Positions 23,791-36,420 of a DNA stretch of 64,000 nucleotides are shown here, one piece after another. Made by a program: the position numbers and the translations under genes. Origin of the DNA: Stichopus chloronotus (Eukaryota; Echinodermata; Holothuroidea; Aspidochirotida; Stichopodidae). The DNA is taken from the NCBI GenBank assembly GCA_021234535.1, contig CM037835.1, positions 8,060,001-8,124,000 on the forward strand, read 5' to 3'. Under the pieces are notes generated by a model that was not told the origin of the DNA, searched no databases, and worked only from the letters and a program-made list of their open reading frames with translations. Position 1 is the first letter of the stretch; the number at the start of each line of letters is the position of its first letter.

Positions 23791-25400
23791 TCAAAAATGG
23801 ATTATGCTTCACAAAAATTTGATGTAATGAAGCACATTGGAAACAGTATGTTAACGGTGCATGCATTCTGACTGCACGTCCGTTGAGAAAGTGCAATTGA
23901 TGTCTACAATGTAGTAATTGAAAATATACTCACTATTACCAACACGTCTGCATGGCACTAATTATGACATTCATCATCTGTTATATCTGTTCAGTGTCCA
24001 TCGAATCTGCAGCACCATCAGGGTGTACCATTGCAACAGATGCTCCCATCCGTTAGAATATTTTCTGTAGCTGGAAATGGAAAGGTGGGTAATTCCATAT
24101 TATTTTATGCTATGAGAATACACTATAATCTCATTTGGACTTTATATATACTGGAAGTTGGGTTCATCCTGTTGCTCTTCTGTTCCACTTTGCTAGCCAA
24201 CAGGCCAACAACAATTAAAAAGTACACCTTACAGGATACAAGTGCACCTTGGTGCTGTCTGTTTTAAATAGTGTTTTCACAGATTCCTAAAAATAAAAAA
24301 TCAGGTAATTTCTTTTTCTCAGAACCATCAGGTGCCAAACCAAACGTCCGCTATATCGTTATCATTGGCATTTCCACAGTAGTAAAGTACATTGCATTCG
24401 TATGGAGGGATCTCACTAATGTACTGCAAACATTCATCTACATTTCTACACCTACTCATTAATAGGGCCAGCAATTTTCCGAGAGAAAAAGAAGAAAATT
24501 CCATTTTGAACTATTTGCTGTGTCTAGTAGGCACAATTTGGCAATCTGACAGAGTCTTTTCATAAAGCGGTTGTGTCGTTTTTCACTTTATGAAGGAACT
24601 GATGGATTGTAACTTTGGATCCGATTAGTAAAATTCTGTGCCGGGCACCCGAATACCCTGGTTACTCGTAAAAGCATTGGTTCTAAAGCATGCTGTATAC
24701 TGACAATAGCTTTCATCTGGAGTTCTCAATAACTTTTGAAGGTGGACCAAACTTTCCACCAGGAGGCTCAGAGGTCACATATAGACACCTTCAATACATG
24801 AATACAATAAGTTGTTAGGCCATCAGTCAAGCCTACTTAGAAAACCATTTCACTGCATGATTGAAAACAAGAGCCCAATGGGCACTGTGGTTCCTTGCAA
24901 AGAAGTTAGGGCAAGTGAAAAGTTGGGTCCACAAAACTGGGGATTCAAAAATTGGGGCTATCAAGGATGGGGCCCAAAACGGAGTCCAAATCAGGTCCAA
25001 AAATGAAGGCCTATCTGTACAGTGTCCCCACTGAATTAAGAAATATACCACATGTTTAGATAATGAATTTGATAATGAAATTGGGGCCCGAAAATTGAGT
25101 TCAAACTGGGTCCGAAACATTTTGGGCCTATGTATAACCACTAAATTACCAAACAACTAAACATGTTAAAATATAAGGAATTAAACAGTTTCCCATTTTT
25201 TTTTTTTCAAATTTAAGGATAATGCAAATTCAATCGGTACACACATTGACTATACTGGTTACCATACTGTAGTTGTGCACCAACTGCTAAACTAACAACT
25301 CACTATACCATGTTCCATGTTGAAACACAGTGTATGAAACGGTTCCCCAACCCATTTTAATCTATAAATATAATATAGAAAGATATAATTCAAACAATAC
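23791..25400. other. Gene-free stretch
   Basis: No recognisable gene. Around 24930-25130 there are short repeats of the 'ggggc..aaaa..gggtcc' type. Small open frames here have no visible domain. Confidence 0.4.
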
Positions 25401-25429
25401 ATACATCAGCTGATGGTCTTCTAAGCTGC

Positions 25430-26260
25430 CATAGCACTAAAACAGCAACAATTTTCCAATGACCAAAAAATAAAACCACAAAAATTTTTTCCCCTCTATC
25501 AATAAATTTCACAGGGATGTTAATCTGTCAATAACAGACAACCATATCAAGTTTAAAACAAATCTGAAACACAATTATGGAAATATGGCAGTTTTAAGAT
25601 TTTTATCTTGGACCCCATAACCCCATTAAGATGCAAGATATGGACACTATAAACAATAAGGCACTTATACCCACTGTGATGGATCAGTACACCAATCTAA
25701 GAGAACCTATAAAAAATGCTATTTCAAACATGACATACATTCGCTGATGGTCCTCCTAGGCTACCATAGACTTAAAACAGAGCCAAAAGTTTCCAATGAC
25801 CAAAATCCCTTTGAGTTAACTGTGTGACTAAAACCACAAACTGTCAATGGGAATTTTACACACTGTAGCCCATAAGCTTCTCAACTAATTTGTACGGTAG
25901 CTTATAATAACCTCAATAATGGTGTTAAGGCTATTATTATTGTTTTAGAGTGGAAAATTCCTCTCTATTGATAAGCATTAAATTTCACAGGGTCGTGAAC
26001 CTGTCAGTAACAGACAACCTTATCAAGTTTAAAACAACTCTGAACAACGGTTATGGAAATATGGCAGTTTTAAGATTTTTATGTTTGACCCCATCTCCTC
26101 ATTAACATGCAAGGTTTGGACACCAAAAACAATAAGGCACTTCTACGCACTATGACGGACCTGTACACCAAGTATAAGTTTTATCCAGGGTGCCCATATT
26201 GAGTTAGAGCGCACCCAAGCTGCGTAACAGACACACACACACACACGTACAGGTTTATAC
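25430..26260. repeat. Two adjacent copies of a ~500-bp dispersed repeat
   Basis: Blocks such as 'acagacaacc.tatcaagttt', 'atggaaatatggcagtttta' and 'caataaggcactt' occur at about 25530-25670 and again at about 26010-26140. The second copy is longer and ends in a (CA)n tract at 26226-26250. A third copy lies inverted at 38150-38660. Confidence 0.75.
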
Positions 26261-26500
26261 CGCCAAACGGGGATGTCTTCATTTTACTATTCAACCGTGG
26301 ACGGCTGCAGATAAACATTGTAGTAGGCATTATTGATGGGAAATAATACTCTTTGCCACACCAAAATGGGGGCGCTCACTTTTTTTTTCAATTAATACTT
26401 TTCACTGTAATAGTGAGTGTGTATCGGTTTGTCATTAGGGAATCGTGGACATGGTGCCTTACACACATACACCTGCAGATGAGGACGTAACCCAACATTA

Positions 26501-26744
26501 GGGAGCTTTCGATTGATACGTCCCCTAGTCGACTGCTACGATTGTTACGTCATTTTTGAGCCTATGCGCATGCGTCACGTCGTCTCCCTCGTCCACTACA
26601 CAAATCAAGAACGCGTAAACCGTGGTTTTGCCGTCCTCGATTTGGAGAGTGGACGAAGGAGACGACGTGACGCATGCGCATAGGCTCAAAAATGACGTAA
26701 CAATCGTAGCAGTCGACTAGTGGACGTATCAATCGAAAGCTCCC
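26501..26744. mobile_element. 244-bp foldback MITE, near-perfect palindrome, TA target site
   Basis: The left end GGGAGCTTTCGATTGATACG is mirrored by the right end. The two arms, each over 100 bp, are inverted copies with only a few mismatches (for example TCCCC against TCCAC near the outer ends, CTCCC against CTCCT further in) and almost no loop. TA flanks both sides (26499-26500 and 26745-26746), as for Tc1/mariner-type or other TA-targeting elements. It has no coding capacity. Confidence 0.9.
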
Positions 26745-26924
26745 TACTATCTCAACGGGGACTTCGTCTATACTCCTTCAAAATCAATAGATAGCTTCAT
26801 GGCGCCATCATATAGCGCATGAAGGCTATTTAAAAGTCGACTTTGAAACAGGACCGTCCCCAATTCCAGATGGGTCCCCGATTGGTATGTGTGATTTCAC
26901 AACAGGGTCCCCAATTGACACCAA

Positions 26925-27012
26925 TCGTCAACGCACGCACACGCACAGACACACACACACGCCAAGTTGAATGCATTGGTTCCTCTTGCTAAAGCAAGGG
27001 ACCAAAAATGTC
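26925..27012. repeat. CA-rich tract with hairpin-type repeat end
   Basis: A (CA)n-like tract is followed by 'ggttcctcttgctaaagcaagggaccaaaaatg'-type text (shortened here: CTTGCTAAAGCAAG hairpin, then 'accaaaaatg'). This resembles the terminus of the 23.3-23.8 kb element and of the inverted copy at 38150. It is probably the end of a related dispersed repeat. Confidence 0.5.
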
Positions 27013-27798
27013 ATAGTCCACCAGGTCTGTTTTCAAGACTGGACAAGGACAGTCATAAAGTAAAAAAAAAAATTGCACCATTAAATGAAAACTGGTATGA
27101 CAAAATTCTATAGCATGCATTCATTGGTACATGTACCAGGTGGCAGTTTACGCCTCATGGTGAAGTAGTAGAATTCTCATGGGATATGCCACGTATGTTC
27201 ACTGACACTTATTGTGCCTGAAGAAAATGAAATCTGCAAGTCAGCAATGAGCATAAATGCAGGATACAATTTCTTCTTAACCAGGAAGTTACAAATAGCA
27301 AGTCCATGTTTTAACTGAGGTGACCCCAAACATAGTAGGTGAGCAATAACCTCTCCTCTGGAGAGCAGTTTTCAGAGCTCCTGCCAATTTTAAAAGGCAA
27401 GGCCTGAAGAATCTTACTATTGTGCAATCACACAGAAAATGCTCTGTAAATGCTGTAGGGCCTACTACAAATGAGATTAGGCTATGCTGCAGTATGCTAA
27501 GTAGTCATAGATGACAAAAGAAATTATAAGCTAACAGTTAGATCTAAGCATCCTGGCAAGGATGGCATAGGCCTAAACGAAAAAGAAACACCGAGCTACA
27601 AGGCTCTAGGCCTACATTATACTAGTACTGTATTAGTTTGGTTAGGGTTTTTTTTTTGGGGGGGGGGGGCTGTGGATTACAGGAAATCTTATGGGGCTTT
27701 TGCCCTCCTTTGCCCTTACACTTGTTATGTTATGTTATTATACGGCTATACTAGGGCCTAAACGCAAACACATAGCCTCATTGGGCCTACTGAAACAA

Positions 27799-28685
27799 GG
27801 TAGGCATTGTATTCCAACCGCCGGAATGACGTTCATGAATATTTAATAAATGACGTGTGCGACGTCACGGGGACTCCCGAAATCCATCTTCTGTCATGTT
27901 GGTATGCGTGTGCCATGTGGTATGCTGTGCAGAACTTGTCTAGCTTGAGGCCGTGGTAGCTCGTCGTGGTCCAACCATGGAGCTGCAACATCCGATGATG
28001 ATCCAACAAAATATAGTCTATGTCGATTTATTCGTTTACAATCGTACATGCAGGACAGAAACTTTTGCGCTCATACAAGGGCTATAGATGATTGAGGTTG
28101 CAACTGGGGATCGCGGTCACACTCAAAGGGTGGAAAATGCACATTAATAGTTTCCGAAATTTGTTATCTGCCCGCCGCTCCTCCCCCGATTTCCCTTTAC
28201 ATCGAATTGGTAGTCACTCCCATTTACAACGAATTTGTAGCCATTAACCAATATTTTCAAATAGTAAAAACACGGCAACATTCTTCCACCGTGCGTAGGC
28301 CTACAGCAGGGTATGAGAGTTCATCTAAGGGAAAGCCAGCCTGGGCGGTTCAACGGCCGTCACACGCAATCATGCCCGAATACAAAAACAGTCTGACTGT
28401 GCAGGCTTCAGCAGTGAGTCTCTAAACTCTTTTATTCCTTAAGCCATATGGCCTATACTTGAAAAATGAATCATCAACAGACTTTCGTAGCACCATGCTA
28501 CATTCCCGTTTTCTCCTGTAACCTTGAGGATACCATAACTAAAACAATTTTTTGGCGCGGCCAGTTCAGTTCACAGTCACTTACACATCACTCTATTCAT
28601 TATTCATAAGCTCAGGAACAGATTTCGAAATCATAGATTAATAATTCATGAACGTCATTCCGGCGGTTGGAATACAATGCCTACC
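27799..28685. mobile_element. ~880-bp element with 42-bp perfect inverted ends
   Basis: 27799-27840 (GGTAGGCATTGTATTCCAAC onwards) is an exact inverted copy of 28644-28685, with weaker similarity for another ~18 bp inward. If TA is the target site, the element would be GGCATTG...CAATGCC with TA on each side. The interior is CpG-richer than the surroundings and has short open frames (for example 28207-28425) without recognisable domains. It is most likely a non-autonomous DNA transposon. Confidence 0.8.
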
Positions 28686-30700
28686 ATAACAAGTGAGGTC
28701 TTATCGAGTTGAGAAAAGAGGATGACGTTGTACCGAGGTCGACTTATCTAAATTAAATAAATACTCCGTCACACCCAATTTAGGCCCTCACACTTTGTTA
28801 CCGTACAATTAATCACATTGAAATGATATGCCTGCTGCATTATGTACACTGAGCAGTAACAAACGGGGCGGAACACGGTAACGTTACTGTATCGGCCTTA
28901 CTACTAAGGGATTAGCGAAGTGCCTGTCAACCGTAGAAGTACCATATCCTTACTAAGTGCGAATCAAACTGAATGCAAACCACTCCTATTTCTTCTTCAC
29001 ATAAGATAAGACGAAGCACATCAGGATGTGCTCAAATCTGAACAGGCAACATACTGTTCACAGGTTAAAACGAAACTCCGAAGAGGTTTCGGTAGTTTGA
29101 ACCGAAACTCCGCGTAAGTTTGTCGTTGATTTATTGGAATATTTTTTCTTCAGTAGGGTGCGAGCCTGATCTGACGTCGGCAAGATACGGAACGCATCTA
29201 ATTGACCAAATCACCTAGTTTACAGAAACCACCTAACTAACCGATTGCGCAGACGAAAAGCATCAAACTCATCGGTCGACTGGTCAATTTGATGCAAGTG
29301 GGGCATCTCACTAACCTATTACTCAGCTGAGCGTCTCTGGCTCCACCTCTCTCCACCTCTCTCTCTCTCTTCAAAGGCCTCGTATTTGTTCTTAACAGCG
29401 TTCAATGATCATAGAGTGGATCCAACTATATATTAATGTAATCCATGACGAAAGACAAGTTCCATAATGATGTGATGTCATGAAAACAAATAACTATATA
29501 GATGCCAATTTAATAAAATTATTGGCCTAAATTTAAAAAAGTTCCATGTTACTTTGGTTTGATGTTTAAGGCTCATCAATTTTTCCCCGGTATTCTGTCG
29601 TTAACTGAGTGACGGCGCACGAAGAAATAATTTTTCGATTTCAATCTTTCCAAGCGAATGTGTTTGTCCTTGAAGACACGGACCAAACACTTGCGAGAAA
29701 ATCAGTTCTTCCAATTCTAAAATCCGATGCTGCATGTATGTCACATCGACACTTGCATTCGGCGTTGCGCTTGTTCTAACTGAAGTGGGTCATGTAGTGT
29801 ACATTTTTCCAAACATCTTCAGACCCCTTTTTTTTCTTTCAAAACCGCATTTACCGATTATACTGTATATCACACTTGGGTTACAGCGGTTGCGTGTGTA
29901 CAGAAAAACCTGAAGGATTAGATTTTGTTTGAGTGTAAGTTTTTCTTTAGTTATAACGTAAACGAGAGTTTGTTCATGAACTGGATATGGATGAACGAAA
30001 ATGACAATAAACACTTTGAAGAGCAACGGAAACTACATAAAACAGTAAAAACAGAAATCATATTTAAAAATTAGGGATTCTTCGTATAAGCCCCTATGCG
30101 ACAGCACATGCTGGTGTATCAAAATCATACCACTTAAGTCATCCTCTTTAATCGGCATCGAAAGTTGTAATATTTAGAGAAACGAAGCACATGCATTTAC
30201 AAATATACCAACTGATGGTCTTATTGTGGCGTTAGTGATCAGCTATTTTGACTAACTGAATATTTATCCCCAGTATACTTGCCATGGACATGTTCTGAAA
30301 GCAGCGCGTATAGTTAAGTTTAAAAAAAGAATAACTGTCAACCACTACATTATCGTATTTTAAACCATTTGTCGTTATGTTACCAGAATTTGAAATCATG
30401 TGGCAGAATGTATCCCATGAAACCTATTTATCGTCCCATACAATTTTTCAGAATGGTGATATACAAAAGTTTTGCACATGAAAGTTGTTGTTTTTACTAT
30501 GTATACACGCATGCAGTCACTTTAAAGTTATTCAGGATCGTAGAGACGTCTTTTTGAATAAACATCAGATTTGGTCCATTCCAAATATCTTCTTTTTAAG
30601 AAGGAAGTGGTTAGTAGATTGTTGTATCGAAGGCACTGATGTAATGGTGTGAAATAAATAAATTACGTAAGATAGATTAAAACCTAGAACACACGAACAC
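28686..30700. other. Gene-free stretch
   Basis: Short local features only: a (CT)n tract near 29340-29370 and a 'cgaaactccg..ggtttcgg' inverted pair near 29070-29115. No gene recognised. Confidence 0.4.
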
Positions 30701-31064
30701 AAAAGAATGAGAGATAATTTCTGTGCGACAGGAAGTTAACGTAGATCACTTCTCGGGAAAAACTTGAAAGTATGCGAAAATTTCCACATAAATAATTGTC
30801 TCACGGTAATGGTCTATTTATTACATCATATAAGTACGGCACCACTTGGTGTAATAATGTATTATATTAAAATTGTAAGAAAAATTCTGTTAAACAAAAG
30901 GGAGTTGAGGGGGTGAACACTCGTTTTATTGTAAAAGTGCTTCACTGGTGCAATTGTAAAACGGTATGTTCATGATTTCATTGTTGTTGTTTTTTTTTTG
31001 TCTTATCGTAGGGTCGCGACCTTTTTTTTCCCTGTGGGAGGTAGATAATAAGTGTTGTGGCATA

Positions 31065-33640
31065 CCATTAAAGTTTCAATGAAGTTGTATGAAGCAACAA
31101 GGGATTATATCAGCTGCACAGCCCCCCCCCCCCCCACTAGGGGAGTACGGAGGGCAAATAGAAGATATTTCCAGGGGTCTCTGTTGATTCGCCACTAATT
31201 TTACGACTCTAACCATTAGTGGTGCAAGGAACTTTCCGTCAACTTGTAAATTACTTTGCTAATAGATATATACCATCCTTTGTCACCACAATTTTCGGTA
31301 AGGTTGGGTCAATGAAGTTGTATGTGGTTTAGATTCGTTCGTTATTCATTCATATCAGCATTTGGCATTACACCAAATTTGGTTTACATTCTTATGTTTT
31401 GTTTTTCATTTTGATATTGGTCTCTTCCCTTTTCCCCTTGCTTTTGTTTCTTTTATTCAAAGATATACATGTGTATATGGAAAATGAAATTTTGGCAAGG
31501 GATCAGAGTGTCATTCGATCTTTTGGTTCAATAAGAATGTAGCTAATTAGCTAATTAAAAAGACTTTATTATATTGAAAATTTCAAAGAAATTGTATGAG
31601 GCATGCAAAGAGGAGCTATGAACTCAGTCGCTCATTCGTTATGATTAAAAGATTTATCATTTGTAAAACATATATAATATATTCATATTATAAAACTCGG
31701 ATGTTCATGGCGTCATCATCTTTTTCATATGACGACGACCACTCAGTTTAGCTAGCAGAGTGGGGACTGCTTACATTTTCGTGTAGGATATAGATAGCAA
31801 ATGTTTTTATACACCATCAAATTTCAAAGAAATGGTTTAAGGCAAAACGAGTCATGAACTCAGCCGCACATTCATTGTATTCAGTACATGCATTACTTGT
31901 ACACAAGTAATTCTGCTTATAAATAATTGTCTTAACGGGTGGTCTGTTTATTATGTCATATTTTTCTATTTAAGTATTTGACCACTCAATTGTTTCTTAA
32001 AGTTGCAGCCAGTAGCACAGAATTTATTGTATTCTAAAATCAAGGATATTCTTTGAGACAAAAAGTACGTATGGATCATTTTTACACAAATTATGCTATA
32101 TAGTAATGGGAAAAAACTAGTATCTTCATGACGTCACAACTTTCTTTCCAGGGGCAGGACCACTTAGCATTTCCTGGAAAAGATAGATAATAAATATTAC
32201 TAGATATATACTGTCAGAATTTCAAAGAAATCGTATGAGACAAAAGGGAGTTATAAACTCAGACTCGTATTCCTTCTAATAATGTAATGCATTATTTGTA
32301 ACTACTTTGCAAAATATATAGATACTAAAGTTGCAACATATATAGTTACTAAAGTTGCAAAATATATAGTTCATTAAGTTGCTTCACGGGTGTGGTCTCC
32401 TTGTTACGTCACTTTTTTCTTTATTTATTTGTGCACAGAATAGTAGTAAAACTGATATGTTCATTACGTCACAACTTTCTTTGCAAAGCCAGGACCACTT
32501 AATTTTCTTGTATGAGATAGATAACAAATATTGCTAGATACTGTCAGAATTTCCAAGAAATCATATGAGGCAAAAAGGAGTTATGGACTTAGACGCACAT
32601 TCATTACTCGTACATACTTCGCACATAGGTATAAGTTCTCTTATTAGTGAGGTCCCTTTGGTACGTAATATTTTTGTCTGTAAGCATGGTACCACTTAGT
32701 TCTTTTGTGTGGTTGTAGATGATAGGTATCGCTTTATAAAATTGGAATAAATCGTATGAGGCAAAAAGGAGTTATAAACGTAGTCGCACATTCGTTTTAT
32801 TTATTACGTGCATTACTTGTACATACATTGTAAGTACATATATGTAATGAAGGTGGCTCATGGGTGTGGCCTCTTTGTTACGTCATATTTTTCTCTGTAA
32901 ATATGGGACCACTTAGTTCTTTTGTGAGTTTGTAGATGGTAGGTGTGGCCTTATGATATTAAAATTTCAAAGAAATCGTATGAGGCAAAAACATTCGTTT
33001 TATTTATTACGTGCATTACTTGTGCATATATATATATATACATATATGTATATATTGTATTGTACGTATATGTATAAGTACTGAGGTTGTCACATGGGTG
33101 TGGTCTCTTTGTTACGGCATTCTTTTTTTTTTAAAGTAAGGGGCAAGGCCTACTTAGTTCTTTTGCAAAGTTGTGGATAGTATAGATATGGCTTTATGAT
33201 ATTAAAATTTGACAGAAATAAAGAAATCGTATGAGGAAAAAAGGAGTTATGGACTTAGCTGCACATTCATTTATATATATATATGTATATATGTATGTAT
33301 ATATGTATGTATGTACATATATATATATTTCCGTTCTGTGCAGGGCCCGGACCACTTAATTTTTCCTGTAAGAGATAGAAAATAAATATTGCTATATAGG
33401 CCTACTGTTCAAATTTCAAAGAAATCGTATGAGGCACATTCGTTTGTTACATATGTCGATTATTTGAACACATAGTAAAAAAAAAAAAAATACTAGTTCG
33501 TTCATGACGCCACCACCTTCTTTGCAGAGCCAGGACCACTTAGGCTTTTCTGTAAGAGAGAGACAATAAATATTGCTATATACTTTCAAAATGTCAGAGA
33601 AATCGTAGGAAGCCAAAACTATTTCATTTCATTTTTTTTT
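31065..33640. repeat. Degenerate tandem array, about 11 units of 180-390 bp
   Basis: The anchor 'tttcaaagaaatcgtatgag' or a variant occurs near 31072, 31308, 31583, 31830, 32219, 32545, 32741, 32963, 33205, 33412 and 33588. Between anchors there are recurring blocks: 'aggagttatgaactcagtcg', 'cacattcgtt', 'tgtggtctctttgttacgtc', 'ggaccacttagttcttttgt'. Several units contain (AT)n or TATATATG stretches, most clearly at 33020-33075 and 33270-33330. Unit length varies, so the array grew by uneven steps or was reshuffled. Confidence 0.85.
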
Positions 33641-34683
33641 CATTTTCTCAACCTTTATTTCAACCTTATATACCATAAGTTAACAAGTTATACAATTTGA
33701 TATTGGAACAAAAGAACAAGTTTTAAGAATGGAAATAAAAACGGGCAATACACAATATCAACATGATGATATAGAAAAGTTAATAAAAAAGTATGATAGT
33801 CTTTGTCGCACATTCGTTTTTGGAAGTACGTTCATTACTTTTCTTTCTGATAACAGCCGTTAAATTCCTCCGCAATAGTCCATTCGGTCATAGCTGTTTG
33901 CTGTCTTCAACACATATATGTTTACTGTGCGGTATGAATGTGCGGCTGAACGTGCGGTTCACTTGACTGTGGTTGCATGTGTTGACGCAACCGTCACTTG
34001 AGAATATGCTTTCTATCATCTATAGATTGTTCGATCAAGAACACGTAAAATTTCACCATTGTGGGGAAGACACGTAACAAATAATTATTGCACACGTTTC
34101 TTTTAATCGATGTTTGAAGGCGTTAATGAACACTTCAGTACTAGGGCCTTGTAGTGTAGACCTGTGACTGTGAGTAGTAGGCTATGCCTACTGTTGGTCA
34201 TGTCCGATAGTTCTTACAGTTTCCTGATACTTAGGCCTACTCCTGAAATTTACTAACTGAAAACTAAAGTAATGTAATTTGCGTTAGCTCTTTGAAGTAC
34301 ATTGTACCTGTTCCCCAACCATGGATGCTTAATAAAATAACTTGCAGAGATGATTGTCACATATCCGTCCATCATGCCATAAGCAATACTGTAGCCACTT
34401 AACTTGGTACGTTACAGTCTAGTCAACTCAAGCCGACGCGAGAGGTTTTAGCACAACAAATTCTTCAGGTCAAAGAGGTCATTCAAAATTTTCAGCGGTA
34501 TGTACAGAACTCCAGGCGTTTGGAATTAATGTTGAAACTTTAAATGTGTCAAATCTTTATTGTATCCAACCAAAATGGCAAAACACAATTTCAAAAAGTT
34601 GTTGACGTTGTTGTTGATGACTGCACGTTATTTGTGGTTTCGAAAATGCTTATTTAATCCAGATCCTTTTATAAATATTTCAT

Positions 34684-34722
34684 GCTAGCACGCCTCGATG
34701 TCATCATAGTAGGGCCTAATTA
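34684..34722 (+). promoter_or_regulatory. Third copy of the CARNMT1-upstream block
   Basis: The plus strand carries GCTAGCACGCCTCGATGTCA and then TCATAGTAGGGCCTAAT. This is the same sequence as on the coding strand upstream of CARNMT1 exon 1, with one mismatch in 36 bp. It lies 5.3 kb upstream of the GGACT start in the same orientation relative to that gene. It may be a shared promoter-type element or a repeat remnant; no transcript start is visible. Confidence 0.35.
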
Positions 34723-35859
34723 TTCCTCGAACGATTGTGGTGACTAAGTAAAGCTTGCAATTACGTAAGAAAGTGTTATTGAATGTTTCTCCGAGCATCC
34801 GGAACACCATTCACTCTGTCAAGTGTTTACGTACCTGGGTACATACGGTCTACTTTATCATTTAATGTAGAAGATCGCCCGCAAGTTTCAATCCCATCCT
34901 TAGCGGCTGTCTCTTTATGATTTTGAAGTGACTTATCGAGGAGGGCAAATGAGTTTGAATTTTTGAGATCATCATGGTAAGTTTTAAAGTGTAAGTTTTA
35001 CCAGGGAGATCCAAGACCTTGGCCTTTCAAACTTCAGATTATTGAGCCCTGTCGCCCAATGACATGTTACACTGTAATGATACTCATATTAGCTACTCGA
35101 CGACAGTGACGTTAGACTTGCCTAGCCGATTTCAGTCAGGCGTGTTAATAATGTTACTGCAAGTCTGACTGTGCATCCAACAACAAACCCTCAGTAACTC
35201 TCTAACATAGCCTAGGCCCTAATTGACATTTGCAGGCTAGACTGATTATTTTGTCAAATTATGTAACATCAGGGTGGAGCATTGAGATAGAATAAACAAG
35301 AGTGGAGGTTTAGTTTGGTAGTTGAAATGTCTGTCTTGCAATCACTATAGCCTCCAATAGGCCTAGGTTTGCAGATCAAATCCTGGAGAAACCACTTGGA
35401 AAGTTCCTGGGGACTCAGTAACTTAGCTGATACAGTACGTGGTGCTGAGGGGGTTAACAATTTGGGTTACTGTTCCCCAATTTAGCTCGGTAGAGCTAGT
35501 GGGCTACCTATGGGATAGTGACTAAAGACTGGAGGATACACTCTTGGCCCTCTGATGGGAATGATAAATTGTGGTCACAGCAAAGGCAAGTTTGCATTTG
35601 TATGGACTATGAGATTGTTGGTTTAACCCTATCTGGTTACTCTCTGAACATTGATTGGAGCATGTAAGCGAATTTTGCCAATGTTCATCCTTGATTAACA
35701 TGGTGTAGGGTCCTCAATGAGCCTTCAGAATTTCTGATCCTAGGCTAAACCTACGCAAATTCATTTCTAATACTGGATTCCGAACTCAGTGACAAATACA
35801 CAATCTGAAATTTGAGAAGCTTTGGTGAAAGAGTAAAAGGGAACCCTACGTGCAGCATA

Positions 35860-36420
35860 CTTGCCAACTGCACAGTTTCACCGTGAGTCTCACGTTTTGG
35901 GGCATGCGATCATCTCATGGTCAAATTTTCAAATCTCAGGGTGAAATAACATTAGTCAAAGAAACACTAAACCACATAGGATCCCATCATAGCTGAGCAA
36001 TGTAGGCCTGTCAAGTTAGCATACATACACCAGCCTGTGCATGCAACATGCAACTTTTTTGGTCATGCATACAGGGCATACAACATTGCATAGACTAATA
36101 AACACGGCGGTCCATTGAGCATAATAGGGAGGATGAAGGTACATGTGACAGCCTCTCCGGAAGAAAGAACGTAACCCTGCTTTCCCAAAATGAGTTTGGT
36201 GGTCAAGGGAAGAGGCCTTGCAAAGAGAGTGTGGAGTCAGTATTTCCCCAAGCCAGAACCCCTACCTCATCATCTGTTATCTTCCCAGTGATGAAAAAAC
36301 TCCTCATGGTATAGTACAGGACAAATTTTGAATCTCCAGGTTTGAGTTACCAATCTCCAGGTTTTGTTATGAAAATCTCAAGGTTTGCTATTTTGGAGGT
36401 TGGCATGTCTGGTGCAGAAA
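35860..36420. repeat. Low-complexity dispersed repeat with 'aatctccaggttt' motifs
   Basis: The segment starts 'cttgccaactgcacagtttc' and ends 'ggttggcatgtctggtgcag'. Inside, 'aatctcaggg' and 'aatctccaggttt' recur. It is probably a dispersed element; class unknown. Confidence 0.35.

Noticed and set aside
27977..28102. Short frame MELQHPMMIQQN in CpG-richer DNA
   Set aside because: It sits inside the 42-bp inverted-repeat element and has no supporting evidence of being an exon.
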